NCBI GenBank assembly: GCA_030248225.1
Contig: JASANE010028170.1
Coordinates: 1-64,000, forward strand
Direction: 5' to 3'
DNA length: 64,000 nt
DNA from: Trileptium ribeirensis
Lineage: Eukaryota > Nematoda > Enoplea > Enoplida > Thoracostomopsidae
Both the position numbers and the translations under genes were made by a program. This document shows positions 34,244 through 45,580 of this stretch, in pieces. Each line of letters opens with the position of its first letter. The first letter of the stretch is position 1. The notes beneath the pieces were generated by a model, which was not told the DNA's origin, made no database searches, and worked only from the letters and a program-made list of their open reading frames with translations.

Positions 34244-34876
34244 GTGGCCGAAGATGAAGTGTGCCAACTGATAACATCAAACAATATGAAATACTGCTTA
34301 CTGAATCCTCTTCCACCAGTATTTTTCAAGGAATGTATTGATGAGCTGTGCCCCATAATCGTCGCTGTAATAAACAATTTCATTAACAACAACGAGATGC
34401 CAGACCGCGAAAAACTCGCCATCGTGGCACCTAAATTGAAAAAAACAGGCGTCGACATCTAAGACATGAACAATTTTCGAGCTGCCTCTAACCCGTCATT
34501 TCTCTCAAAAATGATTGAGCGGGTTATTTTCGTCCAGCTCTCCCAACATATTAACAATAACGATCTCTTACCAAAATTCCAGTCTGCCTACAGCAAAGTT
34601 CATGCCACTGAAACGGCTCTTCTGAAAATCTGCAGCGACATTCGGAATAACATGGAGAAGGGGCGCACCGTTATTTTGGTATCTCTGGATCTCTTGTCAG
34701 CTTTTGATACTGACAACGATAATATACTCATGAAACGTCTCTGCGACATCGGCGTATCACAGTCATCTCTACAGTGGTTCGCGTCTTGCCTTACCGGACG
34801 CCGTTACCAGGTCCGCATTGGAAACTCGCGGTCTACCCAGAAGGAACTGTCCTGTAGAATTCCTCAAGGCAGCGTC
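34244..34876 (+). pseudogene. LINE reverse transcriptase, N-terminal half
   Basis: The frame contains FINNNEMPDREKLAIVAPKL, a TAA, then FLSKMIERVIFVQLSQHI, FQSAYSKVHATETALLKI, LDLLSAFDTDN and RIPQGSVL. These are RT motifs 1-4 of the L2/CR1 clade, with the first catalytic Asp in the LDLLSAFD motif. The domain ends right after motif 4, and YxDD is absent. The TAA at 34460-34462 interrupts the frame. Confidence 0.88.
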
Positions 34877-34879
34877 CTT

Positions 34880-35555
34880 CGATCATACCCAGCTCCTGAT
34901 ATTAAACTACAGCCTCCAACTTCGCTCATTGTCCCGCCTCAGCCGCTTTAGCCAAACTGGATGCGAACACAGATAAACGGTGGCCGAAATCTGGAACACG
35001 ACGGCGAACCCCACAGTCCATAGTCCATCGCGATCGGAAATACGAAGCCAGAACAACGGTTTATCGACAAACAAATATTGTGTTGGAATGATGACGTTCA
35101 ACGAGCCGTGAAAGCGAAGAAAGGCGCGCTAAATAAATAGCGCTGAAATAGAACGCCATCCAACTTCTTTCAGTATCGGCAACTGAAGGAAGAAGCACGG
35201 CGCCTGGTGGCGGCAGCAAAACCCACTTACTAACAATGACTGCCTAAATCATTACGAAGGGGCATAATACGTCTAACATCTAACAGTTGCTCGCTTCGGC
35301 AGACCGACATGCAGGACACCGACCACGTCATCTAGGTTAACGCTGTGACTACAGACTACTGTGGCGAGCTATCACGGATATCAAGGTAAATTCTCGGACG
35401 GTGACAGGCATATTTTGAAGCCACCTGTCATGATAGGTTATCATTCCCGCCGCTTCCCGGGTCATATCGCAATCGAAGGTGCCGCGCCGACGATAACTAC
35501 TGCTGAAGTTAAGATAGCTGTTCGATCAATGGAAAACGACAAGGCCAATTTATAA
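34880..35555 (+). pseudogene. RTE-like LINE fragment (endonuclease-RT linker)
   Basis: Pieces in several frames read WNDDVQRAVKAKKGALNK, a tail like YRQLKEEARRLVAAAK, and TTAEVKIAVRSMENDKAN. This order (WNxxVQxAVxxKK, then a REAxRxVxxAK helix, then EVxxAxxxMxxxKA before RT) is typical of the linker in RTE-type elements. It abuts the L2-like RT at about 34876 in the same orientation. It is degraded and non-functional. Confidence 0.6.
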
Positions 35556-36889
35556 TCGCTAATAGATAAATTTAATTACATTTAGTTCCAAAACATAATC
35601 TACGAGTGTATTTTCTTGCTGGAGGATTTCTCAAAGCGGTTTCCTGCCATACGAAAGCCACCTAAGATCACATGACCAGTAAAAGTTTTAGACAAGTCGG
35701 TCCACTGGCAACCAAATTACAAACGATGTCAGCATAGTTCAATCGATTACGAATGTTTATTTGATAATCGATATCTTGATTTCTGACGTTGAACGTTTTT
35801 GAACAAGGCAGAGCAACGCGGAAGGAGTTTTTACAAATTAACGCTCAACAGTCCAAAAAATCTTTTCTCCTCTTGTGTCGGACATTAACCGAACACTGGA
35901 TTGATTGATTGATTATCGCAGTAATTATATTTTCGATTCGTAATGGTCTAGTAGTGAACCTACGGCATTGCAGAATCGACTCATACGGACCGACAACCTC
36001 GCCTTTACAAATTTTTGCTAGACCTGCTGTTTTCGAGCGATGAACCAAAGTTCAAAAACTACCCTAAATAAATTAAATTTTTTAGAATTTCAATATTTGG
36101 AAGGTTGTTGCTTGTTGTGGGTGAGCTATGGCTTATGGGCATAGCAGACCGTTGATTTCATTATTTTAGCCTTATATAGGGTATGTCATAGGTAGCTCAG
36201 GAATTCAGTAAAATTGTTTGTAATTGTCAATGAGCAGAAACTTGCCATCGCTTTGTTTCGTTCACCGCGCGAGGTACTAGTATAGTTTACCTTACTAAAC
36301 CCGGACATGCCCCAATTAATTTGTGTATCGTACAATGTTTCATTTTTATGAACACAAGTCGATGCCAGGAATCATGCCACGGTGCAAGCTCCGTACGCAA
36401 ACCACTTAGAAATCTGGGAACGTTTGCTCAGTTCGTTAAAGTAAATCACAAAGCGAAAGAATAACGATGCACGTACAAACCTATAGGACGCGACAAATTC
36501 CGCTAAAACACTAAGAACACTAGGTGACGTGCACTGTTGCATACAACATAATTTAGTATACAGCCATGACAGATATCAACTTTGCTTTTGCCGAATAACA
36601 AACACCCGCACAGCGCCATATCTATGGAAGTGAGTACGTAGGAAAGAGCCCCCCGAACGACTGAAGTGCCCCTCCTCCCTCCGAAGGTGAGCCGTTGGCT
36701 ACGGGCCTGCACCCACTGCGAGATTCAGCCATCAAATTTGTAGTGCACCTATCAACTATGTACAACTACCAATTTGAAAATGCACTAATACTGCAAGCAA
36801 TAGCATTGTCGGATTGTTAAAACAATAGATCAGCTAATATAAGTTTTGCTATTATATTTTTTTCCTATTTTGTGATAAAACCCTCTTGA
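35556..36889. other. Mostly non-coding stretch
   Basis: A minus frame at 36048-35845 contains AGLAKICKGEVVGPYESIL but cannot be assigned. A GC-rich patch at 36630-36710 resembles the heads of the G/A-rich family. Confidence 0.3.
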
Positions 36890-37033
36890 AATTGCAAAGA
36901 AAAGCATTGGCTTATTGTGGCTGACGTCGAACGAATGGAAAACATCATGAAATCCGCCAAACACTGCCTAACAGACCGTGAAGTCCGGCAATCAACAGTG
37001 AATGATACAGGGATTTGTGTTTCTCTGCTATAA
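36890..37033 (+). CDS. Coding-like island, unrecognised
   Basis: Forty-seven codons between in-frame stops (TGA just upstream at 36887, TAA at 37031) read like real protein (VADVERMENIMKSAKHCLTD, then REVRQSTV). The base composition is clearly higher in GC than its flanks. No clean splice borders were found. It may be an exon or a transposon fragment. Confidence 0.25.
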   Translation, partial: NCKEKHWLIVADVERMENIMKSAKHCLTDREVRQSTVNDTGICVSLL

Positions 37034-37657
37034 TGGTTTACGCAAGATTTTCGACCTAAGTTTTACAACCAATACCGAAACATTTTAAGCCTTGTAATCA
37101 AGCGGTAGTCCATGGCTCTACATAATCTGCCTCTGTCAATGCCTATCGAAGAGTACTTGCGCCAACCAATATTGCAAGATGTGCGTTAACTGAATTCGAG
37201 GTGCTGTTTCTTTTCACATCAATGTTTTTCATCCGCTTTGCGATGTTCATTAAGAAGCCAAGCGCCTGCTCCTACATAGTTCAGTAGGTTCATTACGCCG
37301 CTGGCAACTATCACTCCGCTCGTTATTCCCGCAAACACCTCGAGTTAGTTACAGTGCAATTGATAATTTAATTTTGAACAAAAACATTGAATCTACTTTC
37401 GAATCAGTTTGTGAGAAACAGGTTATATTTAAATAATAGCGTAGCTTTGTAACAGCTATGCCCCATTTGCATATGCAGATAAATCATAAATGCACAAGTC
37501 TTGAAGCTCTTTAAATTTCTGGAACGTCACGATTTACGCTCGCTGCTTTATTATAAAGCGTTGTCGTTTCTTACGTCGGTGCCTTATCATCGGTTGTTTG
37601 CCTCTCCTTACAAGATATTACTCCATGTTAAACCACTACCGTGCGATGTGGCATTAG

Positions 37658-37767
37658 CTGGTGAAGCCGATGTTGAAACGTCTGACCACAACGCGGTTAA
37701 ACAAGCTTATCAAAGACGCCCGCTTGTGTCGAGTCCATACAAGAAATTGAGTGAGACAGAAGAATGA
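37658..37767 (+). CDS. Possible terminal exon, unrecognised
   Basis: After GTGGCATTAG a frame entered in phase 1 runs 35 codons to TGA and ends RRPLVSSPYKKLSETEE, a plausible hydrophilic C-terminus. The frame is also open further upstream to 37501, so the splice is not required. There is no family match. Confidence 0.3.
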
Positions 37768-38525
37768 GTTAGTATGAAACTAAAATTGAAATGAAATGCT
37801 GCTGGTTCGGCGGAATAGAATTATCAACAAATTCTACAACTTCAACTATTTAAGGATCGCTTATATTTGAAAGAAACGCGCTTTTCTCTCTAGGTTATGT
37901 AAAATCTTAAAATGTAGAACATTAAGGTATTTAACACATTGTTTCTCGACGGAAGATGTTTCCCAACATCCCAAGAGATAATTTTTCTCATTTTCTGCTT
38001 TGCGGAACATAGTTTTTCAAGAAGGGAGGTTATGTTAAATACACTAGCAAGAAGTACAGCAATTTTACGATATTACAAGAGGACAGTCCTACACAACCCA
38101 GAAATTGTAGATATTCGTGTGCTCCCGTATGATTTGGATGCTCTCAACTGATAAAAGCATCGATATTGCTTGCTGCCGAAATCATAAATGGAATTGGCAG
38201 AAGAAAATTTTACTTCCCACGACAGCGTCATCTTCAAAAAACGCAAAATGTCCGAATTAGTCTGTTCTATTTGAAAGCAACCGACAAGCGGAGAAATATA
38301 CTACGTGTCGGCACTATCTTTACAAAAATTAATATTTTCAAAGTATTTGCTGCAAATTTTACCTCAAAAAAAGTATCAACGGATCCAGAACATTTTGACG
38401 GCAGTGCCTAACATGGACAGTTTTTCTAATCTTAGATAAAATATACTACTCAGCACTGTATTCGCGGCAGAATTTTTCTTTTTAATTTAGCATTTTACTG
38501 AGATTTGTATGTAGTATGTTCTAGT

Positions 38526-38672
38526 CAGGGGCGCAGTACGCCACTCAAAAGTAGGGTGGCGCTACCGGAAAATTGGGGAGGCCATACTATGGCGGCGTCA
38601 TTTTCTCGAAACGTGAGGAGGGGCTGATCCCCTCCACCTTCCTCCGCCCACGCCGCGTGCTACGCCCCTCTG
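38526..38672. mobile_element. Short hAT-like MITE
   Basis: The left end CAGGGGCGCAGTACGC is nearly the complement of the right end GCGTGCTACGCCCCTCTG. Its 147 bases are GC-rich compared with the flanks. No target duplication could be seen, so the call is tentative. Confidence 0.5.
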
Positions 38673-40089
38673 TCGAATACTTGTAAAAATTATAGCATGA
38701 CAAATAAAATTTCACGGGGCGTTAAATGATACACAAGCATTACTTGGCAAATGTTTTATACTGATTGATCAAATCCAAAGTAGAAAAAATAATACAACTT
38801 TAATTTAGCTGGTTCTGGAATACCACGAAACACTGAACCGTCGAACCTGACATTCAAGCCCACACATATGTACGTTGAATATGAAGTATTGCTGTCATTA
38901 TACGCCGGCCTGGTTTGTGATGTATATATTTTGTTTGATGTTTACCACTTCAAAATTTGATGTAAAACATGTAAAACATATTGGAACCTTGTTTTCCAAG
39001 AACTGAACACTCGGTTTATTAGTAACAAAATATATATCACAGCAATTAAATTCCCGGATAAAAGTCATGTACAATCAATGCCAATGCGTTGATTATACGT
39101 CATAGATGTCAATAGAACGGGTGGTGGGTGGAGGTTTACCCTGTAAGGGTCGAATAACCTCAAGTCAAATCTACCCTCTGAAGGCTCTGTCCGCCCCATG
39201 ACTTACACCTCCACCCCCTCCATCACAGGATCCTCCGAGACCATCTACTCCTCTAAGCCGGCGGATCTTAGACACCAATGATATACGTTGACAGGCGAAG
39301 CAGTGTAAACAAACAGTGTAACCTTCGTATTAACAATGAACCGCGGTCGCTGCCATGTCTAATAAAATTTTTAATCATTATCGAGAGGACAGATTATATC
39401 TAACACAAACTAAACGTCTAACAACACCTGTTAAGTGCCGAATAGTTGACATCATTGGATTGAGATCATTCCAAGGATATTTTATATGAAAATTTGCATT
39501 TCAGGGGTAGGGTTAACATGTTTTATAAATACCCACAAGTTATTCAGCCAAACCCAAACTATCTAGCATCACAGTCATAATCTAGATCGCGCAAGCAAAA
39601 TATTAGTGTTAGCATAGTAAAACCAAATTAGTCTTCGTATATTGTTTATATATTGTTTTTTGAGGTATTCTTATGATCGTATGGCATGCAAACTGTAGAA
39701 ACATTATGATTTCCAAACTACCGTTGGACTTTTAGTGCTCTAAATTCGATAAATACAGCCATTTTTGTATGAAACTCACAGCTTTTCAGAAAAGAAGGAT
39801 AGAACATTACATTATTTTGCCGCATAGATATAATTTGTGCCTTTAACAATTTTGGCTATGTCCAAGCTGAAGCTTGCGTCATCGACAGTCCAAACGGATT
39901 TCTGTTCTTTTATGAATTATCTTTTATGAGTGTTAATGTATATTGGCAATTTATTACATAACTAGTAAAGATCTGTAATTCTGGATTTGGTTTTGCAGTT
40001 TGCTTATTTTTTCAGCTATCATTAAAGTTGAGTTTTAACGGTAGTTGGAATATGCCGACCGAGGCGCTTAATGTTAAATGACGTATTTT
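38673..40089. other. AT-rich non-coding stretch
   Basis: A GC-rich patch at 39120-39260 with GGGTGGAGGTTTA and its near complement TACACCTCCACCC could be a small worn element. Nothing else is supported. Confidence 0.35.
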
Positions 40090-40310
40090 TCATTTAGGCT
40101 TCGTAATAGGTACTAGATGACAAACAGGTATGAAACGCAGCCGACTGAAAAGTTGGGCCAGCGTGTGGTTCGAACCTGCCTGACTCCGTCGTTAGAATTT
40201 GAAAAATTGCAGGATACACTCCGTCCATAACGCTTACAGAGCACATCATAATCAAAGGTGAAAACAGTGTCAGAACCTGACAGCTGTTGCAATAATGGTC
40301 CATTTTCCAA
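40090..40310 (-). mobile_element. tRNA-derived SINE, second copy
   Basis: The minus strand has GGCAGGTTCGAACC (B box), then GGCCCAACTTTTCAGTCGGC, matching the tail of the SINE at 23.2-23.4 kb. The A-box region is degenerate. It cannot fold as a tRNA. Confidence 0.6.
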
Positions 40311-40530
40311 AAAATAAAAGCTTGGATTGCAGTTTTAAATAAAACAAAACTTTATGCTTTTTACGGATGTTTACGTAACCAGTTATTTTGCACCAAAATT
40401 CCTACACAAAAAAGTGTAAGCAAGTCTTCATTGAAGTCGTGAAACTGACAACAACATTCTTTCAAGCCTTGTTCTGCACATGATCATAAGCACTGATGCA
40501 GCTAAATATTGCGCCAAGAGTAGAAAGCTA

Positions 40531-41087
40531 CACTGTAAAACGTTGAATCAAATTTTGACTATCAAGTCGATCTTCTTTTAACCCTAAGCTTGAGTTAACG
40601 TTGACTCAATTTGAGTCAGCGTTTGGCTCAATTCTAGTCAAGCTTGACTCAAACTGAATCAAGATTTAACTCAACAGTCGGTCTTTTTAGCCTTAAGATT
40701 GAATTAAACTTTAACTCAATTTGAGTCAGCGTTTGCTCAATTCTAGTCAAGTTTGAGTCAAACTGAATCAAGATTTAACTCAATAGTCGGTCTTTTTAGC
40801 CTTAAGCTTGAATTATACTTTAGCTCAATTTGAGTTAACGTTTGGCTCAGTTCTGGTCAACTTTGACTCAAATTGAATCAAGATTTAACTTAATTAGTCG
40901 GTCATTTTAGCCTTAAGCTTGAATTAAACTTTAACTCAATTTGAGTCAGCGTTTGAGTCAATTTGATTCAAGTTTGACTCAAACTATTAGTCAAAACTTA
41001 ACATAATTTGAGTAAAAGTTTAACATAAGGTTAGAGTTAAAAAAGACCTACTCAATACTCAAAATTTGACCCAATGTTTCTGCAGTG
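40531..41087. mobile_element. TA-flanked MITE made of internal repeats rich in TGA(G/C)TCA
   Basis: The ends CACTGTAAAACGTTGAATCA and the complement of TTGACCC..TCTGCAGTG are inverted over about 28 bases, and TA lies outside both. The interior is about four copies of a roughly 120-base unit (GTCGGTCTTTTTAGCCTTAAG; GAATCAAGATTTAACTCAA). I count nine exact TGAGTCA or TGACTCA heptamers. TA duplication suggests a Tc1/mariner-like or similar mover. No transposase is present. Confidence 0.8.
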
Positions 41088-43645
41088 TAATCACAAAGAA
41101 AATGGCGTTGCTCAGTTGAATAATTTTCATTAAATGAAAGTAACAGATGTTTTGTTTTCCTAAGGCAAAAACATGTGGTCTAAGCGGGAAGCCCATAAAT
41201 AAAATCGCCGTGTTTCGCAGTTTCTGAGATTTTTTGCTTTTTTGAATTAGAATAGCGTAAAATTTCGTGTACAGTAAGTTTGAGGGCGGTCTTTACTGAA
41301 ATCGTTAAAACTATATTTGTTTTATTGCAACTAATTGTGGTCTGAAGAAGCTCGTTTATTAAGTGGGTCATTTTCATGCACCAAGTTATTTTCTCTAATG
41401 CGTACGTCATCAACAGTTTCTGGGCTTTCACAGTACAAAAGTGCAAAATTTTCTAAAATTGTCTAGGCGTTAGTCCGACAAAATTTAAAAGTTGTGCGTA
41501 TTTCAGGAGTTTTAAAATGCCGAATTTTGGCATGATTCTGTAGGCAGCAACCTCAATATGCTGGGTCCCTCCATTTTCATTTCTGAAAACACAAATTTGG
41601 TATCCATAAAAGAAATCTCTATATAAAACTTTTTTTAGATTTAACTTCTCTACATTTATCACTTTTCCTCACGACGAATATAGTAATAATTTAAAGTTGC
41701 CACTTTGTGGCTCGAAATATATTTTTTGTCTAAATATTATCGAATGGTTAAAAAAATTTACGTAATACATATTTGCTGGACAACTGGATTTTCGTGCTAG
41801 TGGCTGGCAGCCCATGATGCTTGCTGTATTAACAATTTGTGGTAGGCCGTGTCAGATTCATGCCTTCTCCTAAATATTTTGGCACCACACCGTACACTTG
41901 CTCGCCCCCTACTCGTGGACCGTCACGCTCTGTTCGCCTCTCTGGTTCGCACAAGCACACTTGAACGGTAGCTCAGCGGACGCAATATAGGTTCGCATAC
42001 AATATTGTCATTGAAATGCGTGGTTACATTTTAAACAACTTAAAATTCATAAAATGACAAAACAATTCCAAAATTGATTAAGCAAATATAAAGCAAAATT
42101 TCGTGAACCGTTGTTGAGCCAATTCAATAAATGAATGCAATAAATTTGAGTTGCAGCGTTGTCCAGGAGTTTTCTGTAGCTTTGGCCCAAATGTCCGGGT
42201 ACCAGTAATTTGTTTTTGACCCGGACACTTATTCTGAAAACTTCCAAGTCTGCCATATAAATTAGTATTAACTTTGTTTCTGGTTCAAGTCTTTACGAAA
42301 TTGTGCCCGCCTGTAGACTGAAGTTCCTTTTAAAACCATATCTTGTAAAACTCAAAAAGTAGTTACAATAACACAGTAATCAGAATTTTGGGCTCTTCGC
42401 ATAAATCCCGTAAACCCGACGTTCTCGAAAATTACGACACTTTATATTCAGAAATACGAAGTTCCTGTACGCGAACTCCGCTCCAGTGCATTAGGTAAGA
42501 TAACAGCATTTATAAAGCAAAGACCAACTAAGTTTACTAGCCGACTACCCAACCGACCGACAGACCGAATGACTAACCACGTTTTGTAATATTTTGGCGT
42601 GTGATAGTTAAGTTGAACGTTAATAAATGACTATAGTTGGATCTATAAAACAGCATCTCCCTGAGTCTGCTTTTAAATCTTGATGATTTCGCGATAATAT
42701 TTGCATAATTATTACATTTTTGCATTATTTACATAATTATGAACTATAGCGAGAGTATTTTATAGCAAGAGATTCGTAACAATTAGTAAGCTGTCCTGTA
42801 GTAGAAATAGGTCCTGCACCTAATAATACGGCAGACTGTAGTCGACTCCAAATTGTGAATTTCCTGTCGCCGAATAATCTATAACCTGATGAAAAATTAG
42901 ACGCTGAATTGCTATTATAGCAATTCACATTGATATTTTGACACAAAGATTTTGGCCGAGAAAAAATTAAGGACTTAATAACTAAAAATTAAAACTACAA
43001 AACATTTACACCCAAAAGTGCAGTAATAATCATGAAGAACAGCACTTTTTTTAGGAAAGCTTATAGTTAAAATCTGTTTAACCATCCAGTTGACAGAAAA
43101 ACATCAATTTATCTTAAAAAATTTTATAGCTGTTGTTTGCTTATCAACGACCAATACTTTACATGTGCGCTTACGGCTGCTTGTAGTCACTGCTTTCTAT
43201 CTTAATTTCATGACGCGGTGATGCCATTTTGTTGACTGTTTAAAGGTGAACCTATAATGTCAAGAGTACATTGTAAAATTTTGTAGAATAGCTTGACAGT
43301 CAGTTCTACTCCTCTACTTTAAGTTATCATGGTTTGATCGTTGTTCAGCCTGCTCCTCAAGGTTTGCTTGGGGCTGCCCACCAATGGAATCTAAATAGCA
43401 ACAACTATCAGGTCGCCCACATTAACCATTGAGATTAAAGCGAGAGCAAGAACCGCCAGTGGTTACTCTTCCTGTTATAATCTCATTGGTTATCGGAGAC
43501 CTAATACTTGGTACCCGCTCCCCTATTAAACCTTGGAGATGTACCCGACACCCTCCCACCGCCACCCCTGAGCGTTGCGGAGTACCCTCTTATAATCATT
43601 GTGGACGTTGGCTCACCAAAGAGCAAATCATCGAATAAGGTAAAG
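41088..43645. other. Non-coding stretch
   Basis: Short minus frames (for example 42946-42737, with SGYRLFGDRKFTIWSRLQSA) have no motif or splice support. CTCCTCAAGGTTTGCTTGGGG at about 43352 resembles CCCCTCAGGGTTGCTTGGGG at about 55167 and may mark a shared repeat. Confidence 0.3.
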
Positions 43646-44611
43646 GGATTAATTCAACTTCCCATAGAATATCTTTTCAAGTTGCCCCCCCAGAATATCT
43701 TTTCAATTTTCGCCCCACAATATCTCAGTGGGTTTAAAGTAATAAGGATTACAATAAAGGGAAGGACAACTAGTGCCGGAGTACAAGAAAGTGAAGGACA
43801 ACTACGTCTGGAAGTGCCATAACAAAGGCTGTTCTCACACGAAAAGGACCCTGTCTATTCGTGATGGCTCGTTCTTCAAACGTTCGCACATCGCTTTTCA
43901 AACATGGGTCCAGTTACTGTACCCGTGGGCCGAGGGCGAATACCAAAATACCTCTGAGCGACTGGGTGGTGTGTCGAAGCAATCCCTGGTCAAGTCGACG
44001 TCTATAACCTCTTCCGAGAAGTTTGCACGCAGCATTTTCAGCGACATCCTATACAGCTGGGGGGCCTGGTACCGTCCCGCAGATAGACTAACGTCAGTTT
44101 GCGCACAAGGTCAAACACCACCGTGGTCGTAGTCTTCAGCATGATGTCTGGGTGTTTGGCGTCGTGGATACTAGCAGCACACTGGCTGTGGGGTACATGG
44201 AGGTGGTCGAGAGGCGAGACGCGGCAACGCCGCTTCCTATTGTCCAAGCGGTTATTCGTCCAATGTCAGTCGTGCACAGCGACCAGTGGGCGGCGTATAA
44301 CATCATCAATTGCAATCTTCAACACCGCTACCAGCAAAATGAGTTCCAATTGCTGTGCAATCATATCGCGGTACAGTTCCCTTTGATTTAACTGTTTCAT
44401 ATCCTAACAGCCCTCTCCAGGTCTAACCAGGGGCGGCCCTATGACGATCGAGAAGTCTGGCACTGCTGGCTGGAGATCATCCCCGTGGACCATTGCAGAC
44501 CTAAGGTTAAGGGTGGAACGCTTAAATTTATAAAATTCCCCAATTCAAGTTCCCCCTATAGTGCTCTTTTCAAGTTCCCCCTCTGTTATAGGGAAAAACT
44601 TGAATTGATCC
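43646..44611 (+). mobile_element. Second Merlin-type transposon, decayed
   Basis: The ends GGATTAATTCAACTT and the complement of AACTTGAATTGATCC are inverted, and both sides carry sub-terminal TTTTCAAGTT-CCCCC boxes. The interior encodes a broken ISXO2-like transposase on the plus strand. The termini differ from those of the 7.5-kb Merlin, so this is a separate family. The target duplication is no longer clear. Confidence 0.75.
43773..44391 (+). pseudogene. Merlin transposase, frameshifted and with a stop at the first motif
   Basis: The N-terminal piece (43773 on) has YVWKCHNKGCSHTKRTLSIR, a Cys-bearing head, and ERLGGVSKQSLVKS, a helix-turn-helix. After a frameshift the catalytic part reads ID, stop, RQFAHKVKHHRGRSLQHD, then VWVFGVVD and VVHSDQWAAYNII. 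The stop falls where IDES normally has its Glu. The second Asp (SDQWAAY) is preserved, unlike in the 7.5-kb copy. The frame ends at TAA about 50 codons later, before the third acidic residue. Confidence 0.85.
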
Positions 44612-45002
44612 AAAGAAAGTACATGAGTCTGACCTTTACAGTCTGACACTTTTCCTCGAAAATTATTTTACAATGAACATTTCACAATATTGACTAAACA
44701 TTGTTATAGAATCGTGCACAATGACTATTGAGTAAAACTAAACGTCAACGCAGAGCAACGAGAATTGAGTGCGACCATGTCAACACAAAACAGAACACCC
44801 ACACATTACCACACTTTAGACTGCTGAAGTTTTAATTTCCTATAAAACGGAAGGCTTGGAAAAAAATTATATCAATCATGTGCATTGCAAGCGGTCAAAG
44901 CTTGTACTAAGCTTGACTTTGACCTAAGCTTGTAGTAACTTTGACAAAAGCAGTCAAAATTGTACTAAATTACAGTGAAACAATTAGGCAATGTCCAATT
45001 TA

Positions 45003-45580
45003 GTTCTTTTCCATTATCCCCCCCCCAGCCGGCGTTTGCTCAAAGATGGTCAGATTCTAGAAATTTTGATATTTTTGTGATCCTCGAGAGTTCCCCTGAT
45101 CATTTCTACCAAAAAATCTAATTTTTAAAATTTTAGATTTTTGGGTCCCTTGGGAACATAAAAAATTATTTCTTAAAAATCGAATTTTTACACACCATTG
45201 GACGCGTCTTGACGAGCTGACTCGAATGGTGTTATTTTTAGTGGGACAGGATCCTAAGTTATTGCCAAAAACTGTTCAAATCCCGAGCCTCTCAACCTTC
45301 GAGAGTTTTTGGCAATAACTTAGGGTCTGGTTATCGAATCGCGTTAACTATGACACCATTCGTCTCAGCTCGTCAAAACGCGTCCAATGGTGGGTAAAAA
45401 TTCAATTTTTAAGAAAAAAATTTTTTGGGTTCCCAAAGGACCCAAATAATCAAAAATTTTGAAAAATTCGATTTTTGGTTGAAATGGTCAGGGGAGGTCT
45501 CGAGGATCACAAAAATAGCAAAATTTCTAGAATCTGACCATTTTTGGGCAAACGCGGGACGGGGGATAATGGAAAAGAAC
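45003..45580. mobile_element. Long-TIR foldback element (MULE-like?)
   Basis: The whole 578 bases fold on themselves: GTTCTTTTCCATTATCCC with GGGATAATGGAAAAGAAC, GGTCAGATTCTAGAAATTTT with its complement, and CACCATTGGACGCGTCTTGA with its counterpart. Flanks TCCAATTTA (44994-45002) and TCCAATTTT (45582-45590) look like a 9-base duplication with one change. Long TIRs and 9-base duplications fit Mutator-like elements. No coding sequence is present. Confidence 0.85.

Larger units (their letters stand above)
32480..34876 (+). mobile_element. L2-like (CR1/L2 clade) LINE remnant
   Basis: From left to right there is an ORF1-like piece, an apurinic endonuclease and the first half of a reverse transcriptase, all on the plus strand and broken by frameshifts and stops. 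The copy stops at PQGSVL, before the catalytic YxDD, where it meets a fragment of a different LINE. Loss of the 3' end rather than the 5' end is unusual for a LINE and points to a deletion or recombination after insertion. Confidence 0.85.
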
